Positions 47,331-57,841 of a DNA stretch of 64,000 nucleotides are shown here, piece by piece. A program made the position numbers and the translations under genes. Location: contig NZ_MIAM01000024.1 in assembly GCF_001830555.1 (NCBI RefSeq), positions 62,228 through 126,227 on the forward strand, in the 5' to 3' direction. This DNA comes from Sphingopyxis sp. RIFCSPHIGHO2_12_FULL_65_19. GTDB taxonomy: Bacteria; Pseudomonadota; Alphaproteobacteria; Sphingomonadales; Sphingomonadaceae. The notes under the pieces are model-generated. The model was not told the origin of the DNA. It saw only the letters and a list, made by a program, of their open reading frames with translations, and ran no database searches. How positions within the stretch are numbered: position 1 is the first letter of the stretch; each line of letters opens with the position of its first letter.

Positions 47331-49445
47331 TCAGAAAAAGTAGCGCAGCTGCAATCCGTACTGGCGCGGCTCGCCGTAGATGTAGAGCGGAAGAGTAGGG
47401 TTCGAGACACCCGTCGCGTCCGTCCCGATCGTACTATAGCTCACATAGCGCTCGTTGGTGAGATTTCGGCCATAAAGCGCAATTTCCCACGCTTCGCTCG
47501 CCGGCTGCCATGCGACACGCCCATTTATAAGGGTCGTGGCGTTTCCGGAAAAAAGCGGATTGTTGCTGGGCTTGAAAAAGATGCTGTCGCGCCAGGAGAT
47601 ATCGGTCCGTAATGTCAGCATTCCGCCGCCCAGGGAGGCCTTATATTCTCCGCCGAGAGTGATGTTCCACTTCGGCGCGTTCGGCAGCCGCTTGCCCTTG
47701 AGGCTTGCGCCGACGTCGTCAAAATAGACATCGTAGCGCGCATCGAGATAAGCGATCGTGGATGTAAGCGTCAGGCGATCGAACGGCCGTGCCATCAGTT
47801 CCGCTTCAACGCCCTTGATCGTCGCCTTGCCGGCGTTGGTGGTACTGGCAACGCCATTATTATACTCGACCACCTGAAGATTGGTGTAATCATAATAGAA
47901 GGCCGAAAAATTAGCTCGAAGCCGGCGATCGAGGAGCGTCGACTTCAGGCCGACTTCGTAGCTCCAGACATACTCCGGGAGGAAAGGCCGCCCGTCTCCC
48001 AGCTGGAATCCACCCGATTTGAACCCGCGGGTTGCCGACGCATAAGCCATGACGTCATCGGCAAGGTCGTAATCGATCCCAATTTTCGGAGTCCAGGCGG
48101 TCCAGGATGATTTGGGCTGACCGGCATCGACCTGATTTCCGTTCAGCAGGACACGATATCCGAAATCCTTTTTTTCGTATGAGTATCGAAGCCCTCCGGT
48201 CAATCGCAGGCGGTCGATGAGTTCGTAGCTTGCTTGTCCGAAGAGCGCGAATGCATTCGTCGTATTGTTTTCCGGGATCGCGAGCCGACGACCCGGTTCG
48301 ATGATCCGTATTTCGTCGTTGCCCTTTTCATTCAGATAGAATGCTCCGACGATCCAGCGCAGCTTGTCCGCATCGTTGTTGAGAAGTTGGAACTCTTGCG
48401 TGAAACTGCGGGAACGTTCGTAAAATTCGATATCGCGGAGGAAGAGGTCAGTCGAGTCAACGTCGAGCGCCTGGACGACCTTGCTCTTGCGCAGCGCCGT
48501 AATCGAGCGGAGCGTGACCGGGCCGCCGTCCCAGTTCATGGTCGAGGACACGCCCCAGGCATCGACATCGTAACGCGGCAGGCGGTCGAGTGCGGCCTCT
48601 TTGTCATTGGCCGGGATCGTCGCCCCCGCATCGACGAAGCCTTGCGGATAAAAGGGCCGAACAGACCGCGCGCCGGTCTCGCGATCACGGCTGGCATCCG
48701 CCCGCAACACGATCTCAAGACGGTCGCTCGCGTCAATCGCAAGCGTCAGTCGTCCAGCGAGATTATCTTCGTTTTGGTATCGCCGTCCCGAGACGACGTC
48801 GCGGTAGATGCCGTCGCGCTGGTTGGCAAGCAAGGTGAGGCGGCCTCGGACGCCCGCTCCAAGCGGTCCAGAAATCGTGCCGCTCAGCGAGCGCTTCTCG
48901 TAATTTCCGACGGTGAGTCCCAGCGCGCCAGTCAAATCCTCCGTAGGCATTTTGGAAATGATGTTGAGTGTGCCGCCGGCGGAGTTGCGACCGAAGAGAA
49001 CGCCTTGCGGTCCGCGCAGCACCTCGATGCGTTCGACGTCGAACAAATCCTGATAGCTTGTGGTCGGGCGCGAGATGTAGACGCCGTCATAATGGACTGT
49101 CGTGCTGGGGTCGGTCGCAACGCCGAACGCCGAGGTGCCAATTCCACGAATATTGATGATCGCCATGGAATCGTTGGTGATCGACACGCCCGGCACAAAA
49201 AATTGGAGGTCTTCGACGTTTGATATGCCCGTTGCCGTAAGCGCCTCGCCGGTCATCGCTGTCACCGAGACGGGAACGGACTGCAGATTTTCCTCGCGCT
49301 TCTCCGCCGTTACGATGATCTCGGCGAGGCCGTCCGACTGGGCTTCCTGAGCCTGCGCGGGAAACGCGACCGCCACCGCAATCGCCGCCATCGAGCTTCG
49401 CTGCATTGCGCGCTTCGTCGACGAATAACAGTATAATTTGTTCAT
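47331..49445 (-). CDS. TonB-dependent outer-membrane receptor
   Basis: 704 residues from ATG 49445 (GGGGAAG upstream). After a signal region (MAAIAVAVAFPAQAQ) come a TonB-box-like IIVTAEKREENLQSVPVSVTAM, plug motifs (FVPGVSI, NIRGIGTSAFG, RIEVLRGPQGVLFGRNSAGGTLNI split by a few residues) and a barrel ending LQLRYFF. This is the widespread sphingomonad receptor type whose substrates range from siderophores to aromatics; none can be assigned. No transport or enzyme partner lies next to it. Confidence 0.88.
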   Translation of the reverse strand: MNKLYCYSSTKRAMQRSSMAAIAVAVAFPAQAQEAQSDGLAEIIVTAEKREENLQSVPVSVTAMTGEALTATGISNVEDLQFFVPGVSITNDSMAIINIRGIGTSAFGVATDPSTTVHYDGVYISRPTTSYQDLFDVERIEVLRGPQGVLFGRNSAGGTLNIISKMPTEDLTGALGLTVGNYEKRSLSGTISGPLGAGVRGRLTLLANQRDGIYRDVVSGRRYQNEDNLAGRLTLAIDASDRLEIVLRADASRDRETGARSVRPFYPQGFVDAGATIPANDKEAALDRLPRYDVDAWGVSSTMNWDGGPVTLRSITALRKSKVVQALDVDSTDLFLRDIEFYERSRSFTQEFQLLNNDADKLRWIVGAFYLNEKGNDEIRIIEPGRRLAIPENNTTNAFALFGQASYELIDRLRLTGGLRYSYEKKDFGYRVLLNGNQVDAGQPKSSWTAWTPKIGIDYDLADDVMAYASATRGFKSGGFQLGDGRPFLPEYVWSYEVGLKSTLLDRRLRANFSAFYYDYTNLQVVEYNNGVASTTNAGKATIKGVEAELMARPFDRLTLTSTIAYLDARYDVYFDDVGASLKGKRLPNAPKWNITLGGEYKASLGGGMLTLRTDISWRDSIFFKPSNNPLFSGNATTLINGRVAWQPASEAWEIALYGRNLTNERYVSYSTIGTDATGVSNPTLPLYIYGEPRQYGLQLRYFF

Positions 49446-50091
49446 TATGCTTCCCCTGTTTCGAAGAACTGCCCTTTCGCGCAGCCCAAATGAGTTTCGG
49501 GGAAGTCGAGGACAAAAACATGCATGCCCGGAAACCGCTGCTTACGGCTTCCGGGTTCAAGCACCCAACATCCCCTACTGACATTGATTACGCACCAGAA
49601 CGACTCATCCCTCAAAAATGGTTCGGGCGACGTAAAACCATCGGAATTGGGCTCCCCGATTTGTTCAGATCGCCAGGATGAAGTTGATCCGGAACGCCCA
49701 AAGGCTCCTACCTTCATCCAGAAGCGGCGCTTTTCGCTTCTGCCCCTCGTCGGAGCCTTGGTCGGCGCCGTGCACGTGACGCAATCGCTCGCTTGACCCT
49801 ATGGTCAGGTCTTCCCCGTGGAAGCCTATTTGTTCGCTCTGATGCCGGTCCTAGCCGCGGAGATTCGATGGCGCCTGACCCAGGCACTTCGGACGGCCGT
49901 CGCAACTCCGGACGCGGCAGCGGCGAGACACTGCGGCTGCGATCCGCGCTAGCCTTCAGCTCGATGTCGCAGCCGGAGTTACCATCCCATCGCTTGTAGC
50001 CGGGATGCTGGAACCATTTGCGACCGATTGACACCAGTTTGAGGGAGGTGAGACGGGCCGTCAGCACCATCCGCCCCCAAGACCAGTCGGG
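49446..50091. other. Gene-poor spacer of 646 bases
   Basis: Only short frames without good start signals occur on either strand, and none is recognisable. TGACC-CTAT-GGTCA at 49794-49807 is a small dyad. The segment may be degenerate leftover sequence at the border between the TonB receptor and the cus region; no insertion-sequence ends were found. Confidence 0.4.
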
Positions 50092-50490
50092 CTAGATCTG
50101 CTCGAACGCCGCTATGATCGGGCAGTGGAGCGTGTCGGCGGCAGCGCATTGGCGCGACAGGCCCATGAGCGCGCGCCGCGCCACATCGAGTTCGGCGATC
50201 GTCTTTTCGATCGCCGCGATGCGCGCGTCGGCCAGTTCGCGCGCTCGCGCGCGATCGCTCGACGCGTCGAGTTCGAGCAGTTCGGCGATCTCGGTGAGCG
50301 TAAATCCCGCTGCCTGTGCCGATTTGATGAAGCGCAGACGGCGCAGAACCGCCTCGTCGTAACGCCGGACTCGGCCTTCCGACGGGGCGCTGGCCGACTG
50401 AGGCGGAACGGGCAACAGGCCGCGGCGTTGGTAATAGCGGATCGTCTCGACATTGACGCCGCCCTGCCGGGCAAGCTGGCCGATGGTCAT
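50092..50490 (-). CDS. MerR family regulator (mercury-type, lacking first Cys)
   Basis: 132 residues from ATG 50490; a TTG at 50499 adds three. The DNA-binding part TIGQLARQGGVNVETIRYYQ and KSAQAAGFTLTEIAELLELD is very close to mercury MerR. Of the MerR Hg ligands, the two late Cys are present (C115 and C123 in RQCAAADTLHCPII) but the position of MerR Cys82 is Arg in DASSDRARA. So metal response may differ from Hg. It is divergent from the glutaredoxin-MauE gene and the cus genes. Confidence 0.88.
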   Translation of the reverse strand: MTIGQLARQGGVNVETIRYYQRRGLLPVPPQSASAPSEGRVRRYDEAVLRRLRFIKSAQAAGFTLTEIAELLELDASSDRARARELADARIAAIEKTIAELDVARRALMGLSRQCAAADTLHCPIIAAFEQI

Positions 50491-50503
50491 GTCACGCAAG
50501 GCC

Positions 50504-50534
50504 TTGACTCCGTACTATGGTACGGAGCCTATAT
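50504..50534 (+). promoter_or_regulatory. mer-like promoter/operator of the glutaredoxin-cus region
   Basis: TTGACT (50504-50509) and CTATAT (50529-50534) are 19 bases apart. A perfect dyad CTCCGTAC-TATG-GTACGGAG (50508-50527) fills the spacer and has the GTAC-N4-GTAC core of mercury-resistance operators. It lies just upstream of the divergent MerR gene and drives transcription rightward. Confidence 0.88.
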
Positions 50535-50570
50535 AGCGGGAAGCGATCGGGAATCAAGAAAGGCGAATCG

Positions 50571-51392
50571 ATGAATATGCAGGTTCAGCGCGCGAACGAA
50601 AGCGCGCCAGCGCACACTGGTGCGGCGGTTTCGGGCAAGCCGCGGGCGACCATCTATCGCATGGTGATGGAGCAGCATATCTGCCCCTATGGCCTGAAGG
50701 CGCTGCATCTGTTGCGCAGCCGCGGCTATGACGTCGAGGATGTCTGGCTGACGACCCGCGAGGAAACCGACGCATTCAAGGCGAAACATGGCGTCGCGAC
50801 GACGCCGCAGACCTTCATCGAAGGCGAGCGGATCGGCGGTCTTGACGATCTGAGGCGCCATCTCGGTCTGAAAGTCCGCGATCCTAAGGCGCTTACCTAT
50901 AAGCCCGTCATCGCGCTCTTCTCTATCACCGCGCTGATGGCGCTGGCCGCCAGCCAAGCGGTGTCGGGCACGCCCTTCACAATCCGTGCCGCCGAATGGT
51001 TTATCGGGTTCAGCATGGCGTTGCTTGCCTTCCTCAAGCTCCGCGACATCGAGAGCTTCTCGAGCATGTTCCTGAACTATGACCTGCTCGCCAAGCGGTG
51101 GGTGCCCTACGCCACCATCTATCCGTTCGCCGAGGCGCTCGCGGGCATCCTGATGATTTCCGGCGCGCTGAGCTGGATTTCGATCCCGGTCGCGCTCTTC
51201 ATAGGGAGCATCGGCGCCGTCTCTGTCTTCAAGGCGGTCTATATCGACAAGCGCGAACTTAAATGCGCCTGCGTCGGCGGCGACAGCAATGTGCCGCTGG
51301 GCTTCATATCGCTGACCGAGAATCTGATGATGATCGCCATGGCGCTGTGGATGCTGCTCGCGCCCGCTGCCATGACGATGGGCCATAATTAA
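50571..51392 (+). CDS. Glutaredoxin-MauE fusion membrane protein
   Basis: 273 residues from ATG 50571. Residues about 26-103 are a glutaredoxin-like domain with CPYG at 38-41 and the cis-Pro segment VATTPQTFIEGERIGG. Residues about 115-270 have four or five helices of the MauE/DoxX-like type, with CAC in ELKCACVGGDSNVP. The fusion suggests transfer of reducing equivalents or thiol-bound metal across or within the inner membrane. First gene under the mer-like promoter. Confidence 0.85.
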   Translation: MNMQVQRANESAPAHTGAAVSGKPRATIYRMVMEQHICPYGLKALHLLRSRGYDVEDVWLTTREETDAFKAKHGVATTPQTFIEGERIGGLDDLRRHLGLKVRDPKALTYKPVIALFSITALMALAASQAVSGTPFTIRAAEWFIGFSMALLAFLKLRDIESFSSMFLNYDLLAKRWVPYATIYPFAEALAGILMISGALSWISIPVALFIGSIGAVSVFKAVYIDKRELKCACVGGDSNVPLGFISLTENLMMIAMALWMLLAPAAMTMGHN

Positions 51393-51495
51393 CCGGGCCC
51401 GGTGTAACCGTGAGGGGACCGCCGGCGAACAGGTCGGCGGGATCTTCCTCCAGTTTCGAATTGACGCCAAGTTTGACAAGGATCATGCTTTTACC

Positions 51496-51858
51496 GTGAA
51501 ACGCTGGCTCACCTTCCTGCTTCTTGTCGGAGCCGTCCTCGGCCTCCTGGCACAGGAAGCCGCGTTCGCCTCCGCGCCGGCGATCCCGGCAGCCGCAACC
51601 ACGACTACCGCGGCGATGAGCGACGAATGCGCCGAGATGATGGGAATCGACAAGTCCCAAGATAGCGCACCCTGCAAGGGCCTGACCCTCGATTGCATCG
51701 CCAAGATGGGCTGCGCGCTGCCGCTGGCGGTCGCGGCGCCCGCCGCCTCGCTGGAGGCGGCCGCCTATCGGCCGGCGCCGGTAGACGCGCGGCCTGCCGT
51801 TCGCTTGACGGGCCGAATCGTCGGTCCCGAGCCCGAACCGCCTCTATTCCGCGGCTGA
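51496..51858 (+). CDS. Small secreted Cys/Met protein before cus genes
   Basis: 120 residues, starting at GTG 51496. A signal peptide (FLLLVGAVLGLLAQEAAFA) is followed by a Cys/Met-rich stretch (SDECAEMMGID, PCKGLTLDCIAKMGCALP) and a proline-rich tail ending PEPEPPLFRG. It is likely a periplasmic metal-binding protein and holds the same position before an RND operon as the His-rich proteins of the czc modules. No domain recognised. Confidence 0.6.
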   Translation: MKRWLTFLLLVGAVLGLLAQEAAFASAPAIPAAATTTTAAMSDECAEMMGIDKSQDSAPCKGLTLDCIAKMGCALPLAVAAPAASLEAAAYRPAPVDARPAVRLTGRIVGPEPEPPLFRG

Positions 51859-51923
51859 AACGCGCGATGCGCGCCGGTCTCCCCGGCGCGTGTCTCCCAG
51901 CTTTTCAACCGAGGAATTTCACC

Positions 51924-52190
51924 ATGAAGACGATTTTTGTCGTTGCCGCGCTCGCGGCCGCAACCCTTGCCGCTCCCGTGTCCGCGCAGGACGCGAGCGG
52001 CGGTCATTATGAATGGCAGACCCGCCAGGTGCCGGGACCGAACAAGTCCAATATCAACCCGCGCGTTCGCGTGTGGGTCAAAGACGCATCAATGAATATG
52101 GCGGCCTGCGACTGCACCATGATGAAGACCGACGCAGCGGGCTGCATGCACGACATGCCCGGACATCGCATGTCGCCCTCCAAGGGCTGA
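51924..52190 (+). CDS. Small secreted Cys/Met/His protein
   Basis: 88 residues from ATG 51924 (GAGGAA upstream). Signal peptide MKTIFVVAALAAATLAAPVSA; the mature C-terminal half has CDCTMMKTDAAGCMHDMPGH, a dense set of possible Cu(I) ligands. It begins 65 bases after the preceding small gene and before cusC. Probably a periplasmic copper or silver binder; family unknown to me. Confidence 0.6.
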   Translation: MKTIFVVAALAAATLAAPVSAQDASGGHYEWQTRQVPGPNKSNINPRVRVWVKDASMNMAACDCTMMKTDAAGCMHDMPGHRMSPSKG

Positions 52191-52254
52191 CGGCTTCCGT
52201 CCCCCGGCCGACGTGCCGGGGGACATTTCCGCCTGACTCGAAAGAGGGGGACAT

Positions 52255-53484
52255 ATGCGCATATATCTTGCGGCAGTTTTGCTTATCCCGACGCCCGCGG
52301 CGCTACATGCCGAGCCGATGACGCTCGATACGGCGCTCGACCGCGCGGCATCAGAGGCGCCCGAATTGCAGGGTCGCGAAGCCGGCATCGATGCTGCCCA
52401 ATCGGCGGCGATCGCCGCCGACCGGCTGCCCGACCCGAAACTCAATATCGTCCTGCAGGATTTCCCGGTGACCGGGCCCGACGCGGGCCGGTTCAATCGC
52501 GACGACTTCACGATGCAGGTCGTCGGCGTCAGCCAGGAGTTCCCGAACCCCGCCAAGCGCCGCGCGCGCGCAACGCGTGCGCAGGCCGACATCGGAATCG
52601 CCCGCGCCGACGAGGCGGTCACCGCGCAGGATATCAGGCTCGCGACCGCGCTTGCCTGGGTCGACCTTTACTACGCCAAGAAGCGTCTCAAGGAACTCGA
52701 CCTGCTCGATTCTGGTCTTGAAGACCTTCAAGCGACGGTGACCGCGCGGCTGGCCAGCGGCGCTGCGCGCCCGGCACAGGCGCTTGAACCCGATCAGCTT
52801 CGCGCCGCGATCAATGATCGCCGCAGCGCACTCGCCGCCGAGATTGCCCGCGCCCGCGCGCAGCTCGCGCGCTTTACCGGCGACGCAGCCGCCGACACGC
52901 TGGGAGACTTGCCGCCGCAAATGATCGACGAGCAAGGATTGCGCTCCGGAATCGACGCCCTGCCAAGGCTGCGCGCGCTCGATGCCCGCGCCCTCGCCGC
53001 CGATGCCGAGACCGGTCTCGCCCGCGCAGACAAGCGCCCCGACTGGAGCGTCAACGCGGCCTATGGGCGGCGCGAGCCCAATTTTGGCGACCTCGTCACG
53101 GTTGGCGTCACCGTAGATCTGCCCTTCTTCTCGAAAAGGCGGCAGGATCCCAAGATCGCCGCGCGCGCCAGCGAGGCGACGCGCGCCCGGCTCGACCGTG
53201 AGGCCGCCAAGCGCGACATCGCGGCGGGGCTCGACGCCGATCTCGCCGATCACCGCATGCATCATGAACAACTCGCCAATGCGCGCACGCGGCTCGTGCC
53301 GCTCGCGAAGAAGCGCGCCGAGCTCGATCTCGCCAGCTACGCCGCCGGAAAGCTCGATCTCGGGACCGCACTCCTGTCGACACTCGCGCTCGCCGAGGCC
53401 GAAGTCGATGCGCTCGCTCGCGAAGCCGAGGTCGCGCGCGACGCGATCCGGATCAACACTATTTATGGGGAGGCAGGTCGATGA
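52255..53484 (+). CDS. cusC: CusC-like outer-membrane channel (TolC family)
   Basis: 409 residues with signal peptide MRIYLAAVLLIPTPAALHA and two OEP repeats (MTLDTALDRAASEAPELQGREAGIDAA; VTVDLPFFSKRRQDPKIAARASEA). PDPKLNIVLQDFPVTGPDAGRFNRDDFTMQVVG is split across the first strand region. It provides the outer-membrane exit for the Cus pump. The stop overlaps the start of cusB (ATGA, 53481-53484). Confidence 0.9.
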   Translation: MRIYLAAVLLIPTPAALHAEPMTLDTALDRAASEAPELQGREAGIDAAQSAAIAADRLPDPKLNIVLQDFPVTGPDAGRFNRDDFTMQVVGVSQEFPNPAKRRARATRAQADIGIARADEAVTAQDIRLATALAWVDLYYAKKRLKELDLLDSGLEDLQATVTARLASGAARPAQALEPDQLRAAINDRRSALAAEIARARAQLARFTGDAAADTLGDLPPQMIDEQGLRSGIDALPRLRALDARALAADAETGLARADKRPDWSVNAAYGRREPNFGDLVTVGVTVDLPFFSKRRQDPKIAARASEATRARLDREAAKRDIAAGLDADLADHRMHHEQLANARTRLVPLAKKRAELDLASYAAGKLDLGTALLSTLALAEAEVDALAREAEVARDAIRINTIYGEAGR

Positions 53485-54710
53485 CCGATGCAACATCAGC
53501 GGCGCGTTGGCGCGCCGGAATATTGGCCGCGGTGCTGATCGCGGGCGGCAGCGGTTACTGGCTGGGACAGAGCGGTCAGAGCGATGCGCCAAGCGAAGCG
53601 GCAGGCAGCGGCGGGCGCAAGATCCTCTATTATTATGATCCGATGTTCCCGAACCAGAAATTCGACAAGCCCGGCAAGTCGCCCTTCATGGACATGCAGC
53701 TCGAGCCCAAATATGCCGACGAGGGCAGCGGCGCGGCACCGGGCGTGTCGGTCGATCCTGCCGCGCGGCAGAGCCTCGGCATAAGGGTGGTCGTGGCCGA
53801 AATGGGCAGCCTCGCGGCGACCTTCGACGTCAACGGCAGCATCGATTTCAACCAGCGCGACGTCACGATCGTCCAGGCGCGCTCGGGCGGATTCGTCGAG
53901 CGCGTCTATCGCCTCGCGCCCGGCGACGTCATCGGCGCCGGCACGCCGATCGCCGACCTGCAATTGCCCGAATGGGGCGGCGCGCAGACCGAATATCTGA
54001 GCGTCAAGAAACTCGGACGTCCCGACCTCACTGCGGCGGCGCGGCAGCGGCTGCGGTTGATGGGCATGCCCGAAGGCGTGATTGTCGAAGTCGACCGGAC
54101 CGGACGCACCGGCGGCCGGATGACCGTCCGCGCGCCGATCGGCGGCGTAGTCCAGACGCTGGGCGCGCGTGCGGGCGTGACGCTTGCCGCGGGGCAGACG
54201 CTCGCCGAAATCTCGGGGCTCGGCACGGTGTGGCTCAACGCCGCGCTCCCCGAAGCGCAGGCGGGACTCGTACAGGTCGGCCAGCGCGCGACCGCGACGC
54301 TCACCGCCTTTCCCGGCGAAGCATTCACCGGCAGGATCATTGCGATCCTGCCCACTGCATCGGCCGACAGCCGGACGCTGACGGTGCGCGTCGAACTCGC
54401 CAATCGCGGCGGGCGTCTCCGCCCCGGCATGTTCGCGGTGGTGGCGCTCGGGGGCGATGCCAAACCGGCGCTGCTGGTGCCGAGCGAAGCGGTGATCCGC
54501 ACCGGCACGCGCAGCATCGTGATGCTCGAGAAGGGCGACGGGCGCTACCATCCCGCCGAAGTGATCACTGGACGCGAAGGTGGTGGCAAGACCGAGATAT
54601 TGCAGGGGCTCGCTCCCGGCGAAAAGGTCGTCGCGTCGGGCCAGTTCCTGCTCGATTCCGAGGCGAGCCTGACCGGCCTCACCGTCCGTCCGCTGGAGCC
54701 CGCGCAATGA
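53481..54710 (+). CDS. cusB: CusB-like periplasmic adaptor with heavy-metal binding domain
   Basis: 409 residues. An N-terminal membrane helix ([17 protein letters not shown]) is followed by a heavy-metal binding domain ([30 protein letters not shown], about 50-80), typical of CusB-type adaptors where Met residues accept Cu(I)/Ag(I). Lipoyl and barrel segments follow ([44 protein letters not shown]). It links CusA and CusC and receives metal from CusF. Confidence 0.92.
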   Translation: MTDATSAARWRAGILAAVLIAGGSGYWLGQSGQSDAPSEAAGSGGRKILYYYDPMFPNQKFDKPGKSPFMDMQLEPKYADEGSGAAPGVSVDPAARQSLGIRVVVAEMGSLAATFDVNGSIDFNQRDVTIVQARSGGFVERVYRLAPGDVIGAGTPIADLQLPEWGGAQTEYLSVKKLGRPDLTAAARQRLRLMGMPEGVIVEVDRTGRTGGRMTVRAPIGGVVQTLGARAGVTLAAGQTLAEISGLGTVWLNAALPEAQAGLVQVGQRATATLTAFPGEAFTGRIIAILPTASADSRTLTVRVELANRGGRLRPGMFAVVALGGDAKPALLVPSEAVIRTGTRSIVMLEKGDGRYHPAEVITGREGGGKTEILQGLAPGEKVVASGQFLLDSEASLTGLTVRPLEPAQ

Positions 54711-57700
54711 TCGCGAAGATCATTCGCGCTTCGGTCGCGGCGCGCGGGCTCGTCGTCGCGGCGGCGCTGATCCTGACCCTGCTCGGGATCGCCGCGGTGC
54801 GCACGACGCCGGTCGATGCCCTGCCCGATCTCTCCGACGTCCAGGTCATCATCCGCACCACCTATGCGGGTCAGGCGCCGCGGATCGTCGAGGATCAGGT
54901 CACCTATCCGATCACGACGACAATGCTCTCGGTGCCCGGCGCGCGCGTCGTGCGCGGCTACAGCTTCGTCGGCGACAGCTTCGTCTATGTGCTCTTCGAC
55001 GACGGCACCGATCCCTATTGGGCGCGCAGCCGCGTGCTCGAATATCTGAGCCAGGTGCAGAGCCGGCTCCCCGACGGCGCGCGGGCGAGCCTCGGCCCCG
55101 ACGCGACCGGGGTCGGGTGGATCTATGAATATGCGCTCGTCGACAAGAGCGGCCGCCACGATCTTGCCGAGCTCCGCAGCCTCCAGGACTGGTTCCTGCG
55201 CTTCGAACTGAAGTCAGTGCCGGGCGTCGCCGAGGTCGCGAGCATCGGCGGCATGGTGCGCCAATATCAGATCATCGTCGATCCGCAGAAGCTTGCCGCC
55301 TTCGGCGTGACCGCAACCGACGTGGCAGACGCCCTCAAGCGCGCAAACCAGGAAAGCGGCGGCGGCAGCCTCGAACTCGCCGAGGCCGAATATATCGTGC
55401 GCGCGGGCGGCTATCTGAAATCGCTCGACGATTTCCGCAGCGTCCCGATCCGCACCGCCGGCGGCGGCATCCCGGTGACGGTCGGCGATGTTGCGACGGT
55501 CCAGATCGGCCCCGACACGCGGCGCGGCATCGCCGAACTCAATGGCGAGGGCGAGGTCGCGGGCGGCGTGATCGTCATGCGCGAGGGCAAGAATGCCCGC
55601 GAGGTCATCGACGGCGTGCGCGCCAAGCTCGCCGAGCTCAAGCGCAGCCTGCCGCCGGGGGTCGAGATCGTCACCACCTACGACCGTTCGGGGCTGATCG
55701 ATCGTGCGGTCGACAATCTCACCTCGAAGCTCGTCGAAGAATTCATCATCGTCGGGCTCGTCTGCGCGCTGTTCCTGTGGCACGCCCGGTCGGCGCTGGT
55801 CGCCATCCTGACCCTGCCGCTCGGCATCCTCATCGCCTTCATCGTCATGCGGCTGCAGGGGCTCAACGCCAATATCCTGTCGCTCGGCGGCATCGCGATC
55901 GCGGTCGGCGCGATGGTCGATGCGGCGGTGGTGATGATCGAAAATGCCCACAAGCATCTCGAACATTGGGAGCGCGATCATCCGGGCGAGGAATTGAAGG
56001 GCGCCGAGCGCTGGCGCGTCATCACCGATGCCGCCGCCGAGGTCGGCCCGGCGCTGTTCCTCAGCCTTCTCATTATCACCTTCTCCTTCTTGCCGATCTT
56101 CACGCTCGAAGGCCAGGAAGGGCGGCTCTTCGCGCCGCTCGCCTTCACCAAGACCTATGCGATGGCGGCCGCTGCGATCCTCTCGATCACGCTCATCCCG
56201 GTGCTGATGGGCTGGCTGATCCGCGGAAAGATCCCGGCCGAACAGGCCAATCCGGTCAACCGCTGGCTGACCCGCGCCTATCGCCCGGCACTCGACTGGG
56301 TGCTCGAACGGCCGAAAAAGGCGCTCCTCATCGCCGGCCTCGTCTTCGCCACCAGCCTCTGGCCGATGACCCAGATCGGCGGCGAGTTCATGCCGCAGAT
56401 GCATGAGGGCGATCTCCTCTACATGCCCTCAGCGCTTCCCGGCATCTCAGCAGCGCGGGCGTCGAGCCTGCTCCAGCAGACCGATCGGCTGATCAAGACG
56501 GTGCCAGAGGTCGAAAGCGTGTTCGGCAAGGCGGGCCGCGCCGACAGCGCCACCGACCCCGCGCCGCTCGAGATGTTCGAGACGACGATCCGCTTCAAGC
56601 CGAAGGACCAGTGGCGCCCCGGCATGACCGAGGAGAAATTGATCGAGGAGCTCGACGCGCGGGTCCGGGTCCCTGGGCTCGCCAATTTCTGGATCCCGCC
56701 GATCCGCAACCGCATCGACATGCTCGCGACCGGGATCAAAAGCCCGGTCGGCATCAAGGTCGCGGGCTCGGATCTTGCCGAGATCGACCGCACCGCGAAG
56801 CGCATCGAGGGCGTAGTCAGGACCGTCCCCGGCGTCGCCTCGGCGCTGGCCGAGCGCCTGACTGGCGGCCGTTATATCGACGTCGACATCGATCGCGCCG
56901 CCGCGGGGCGCTATGGTCTCAACGTCGCCGACGTGCAGGCGATCGTCGCGGGCGCGATCGGCGGCGAGACGATCGGCCAGACGGTCGAGGGGCTCGCGCG
57001 CTATCCGATCAGCGTCCGCTATCCACGCGAGATGCGCGACAGCATCGGCGAGCTCGCGGCCCTTCCGATCCTGACGCCGTCGCGCCAGCAGATCACGCTC
57101 GGGACGGTGGCGAGCGTCAAGGTCAGCGACGGGCCGCCGATGCTGCGCAGCGAGAATGGCCGCCCGGTGACCTGGATCTATGTCGACAGCCGCGGCCGCG
57201 ATTTGCAGGGTCTGGTGCACGACATCCAGCGGGCGATCGCGCGCGATGTCGAGCTGCCCCCCGGCGTCAGCATCTCCTACACCGGGCAGTTCGAGTTCCT
57301 CGTTCGTGCGACCGAGCGGATGAAGGTGGTCGTGCCGGTCACGCTCGCGATCATCTTCATCCTGCTCTACCTCACCTTCCGCCGCTGGGACGAGGCGCTG
57401 CTCATCATGGCGACCTTGCCCTTTGCACTCACCGGCGGGCTCTGGCTGCTCTATCTGCTCGGTTACAACCAGTCGGTCGCGAGCGCGGTCGGGTTCATCG
57501 CGCTCGCCGGCGTCGCCGCCGAGTTCGGGGTCGTCATGCTCATCTACCTCAAGCATGCGCTCGCCGATCGCGGCGATGGCGACATATTGGCCGCGATTCG
57601 CGAGGGCGCGCTGCTTCGCGTCCGGCCGAAGGCGATGACCGTCGCGGTGATCCTCGCGGGCCTGTTCCCGATCCTCGTCGGGACCGGCACCGGCTCCGAA

Positions 57701-57841
57701 GTGATGAGCCGCATCGCCGCGCCGATGATCGGCGGCATGCTGACCGCGCCGCTGCTCTCGATGCTCATCATTCCCGCCGCCTATCTGCTGATGCGCAGGC
57801 GCGCGGCCCATCCCGTTCAACCCGAAGGAGAAATGACATGA
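54707..57841 (+). CDS. cusA: CusA-like Cu/Ag RND efflux pump
   Basis: 1044 residues from ATG 54707, overlapping cusB; a longer upstream frame overlaps cusB and was rejected. The Met ligands of E. coli CusA occur at the same numbers: M573 (LLYMPS), M623 (APLEM) and M672 (NRIDML). The TM4 relay is [13 protein letters not shown] with D405 and E412, again as in CusA. These residues point to monovalent Cu and Ag, not Zn/Co/Cd. Confidence 0.96.
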   Translation: MIAKIIRASVAARGLVVAAALILTLLGIAAVRTTPVDALPDLSDVQVIIRTTYAGQAPRIVEDQVTYPITTTMLSVPGARVVRGYSFVGDSFVYVLFDDGTDPYWARSRVLEYLSQVQSRLPDGARASLGPDATGVGWIYEYALVDKSGRHDLAELRSLQDWFLRFELKSVPGVAEVASIGGMVRQYQIIVDPQKLAAFGVTATDVADALKRANQESGGGSLELAEAEYIVRAGGYLKSLDDFRSVPIRTAGGGIPVTVGDVATVQIGPDTRRGIAELNGEGEVAGGVIVMREGKNAREVIDGVRAKLAELKRSLPPGVEIVTTYDRSGLIDRAVDNLTSKLVEEFIIVGLVCALFLWHARSALVAILTLPLGILIAFIVMRLQGLNANILSLGGIAIAVGAMVDAAVVMIENAHKHLEHWERDHPGEELKGAERWRVITDAAAEVGPALFLSLLIITFSFLPIFTLEGQEGRLFAPLAFTKTYAMAAAAILSITLIPVLMGWLIRGKIPAEQANPVNRWLTRAYRPALDWVLERPKKALLIAGLVFATSLWPMTQIGGEFMPQMHEGDLLYMPSALPGISAARASSLLQQTDRLIKTVPEVESVFGKAGRADSATDPAPLEMFETTIRFKPKDQWRPGMTEEKLIEELDARVRVPGLANFWIPPIRNRIDMLATGIKSPVGIKVAGSDLAEIDRTAKRIEGVVRTVPGVASALAERLTGGRYIDVDIDRAAAGRYGLNVADVQAIVAGAIGGETIGQTVEGLARYPISVRYPREMRDSIGELAALPILTPSRQQITLGTVASVKVSDGPPMLRSENGRPVTWIYVDSRGRDLQGLVHDIQRAIARDVELPPGVSISYTGQFEFLVRATERMKVVVPVTLAIIFILLYLTFRRWDEALLIMATLPFALTGGLWLLYLLGYNQSVASAVGFIALAGVAAEFGVVMLIYLKHALADRGDGDILAAIREGALLRVRPKAMTVAVILAGLFPILVGTGTGSEVMSRIAAPMIGGMLTAPLLSMLIIPAAYLLMRRRAAHPVQPEGEMT

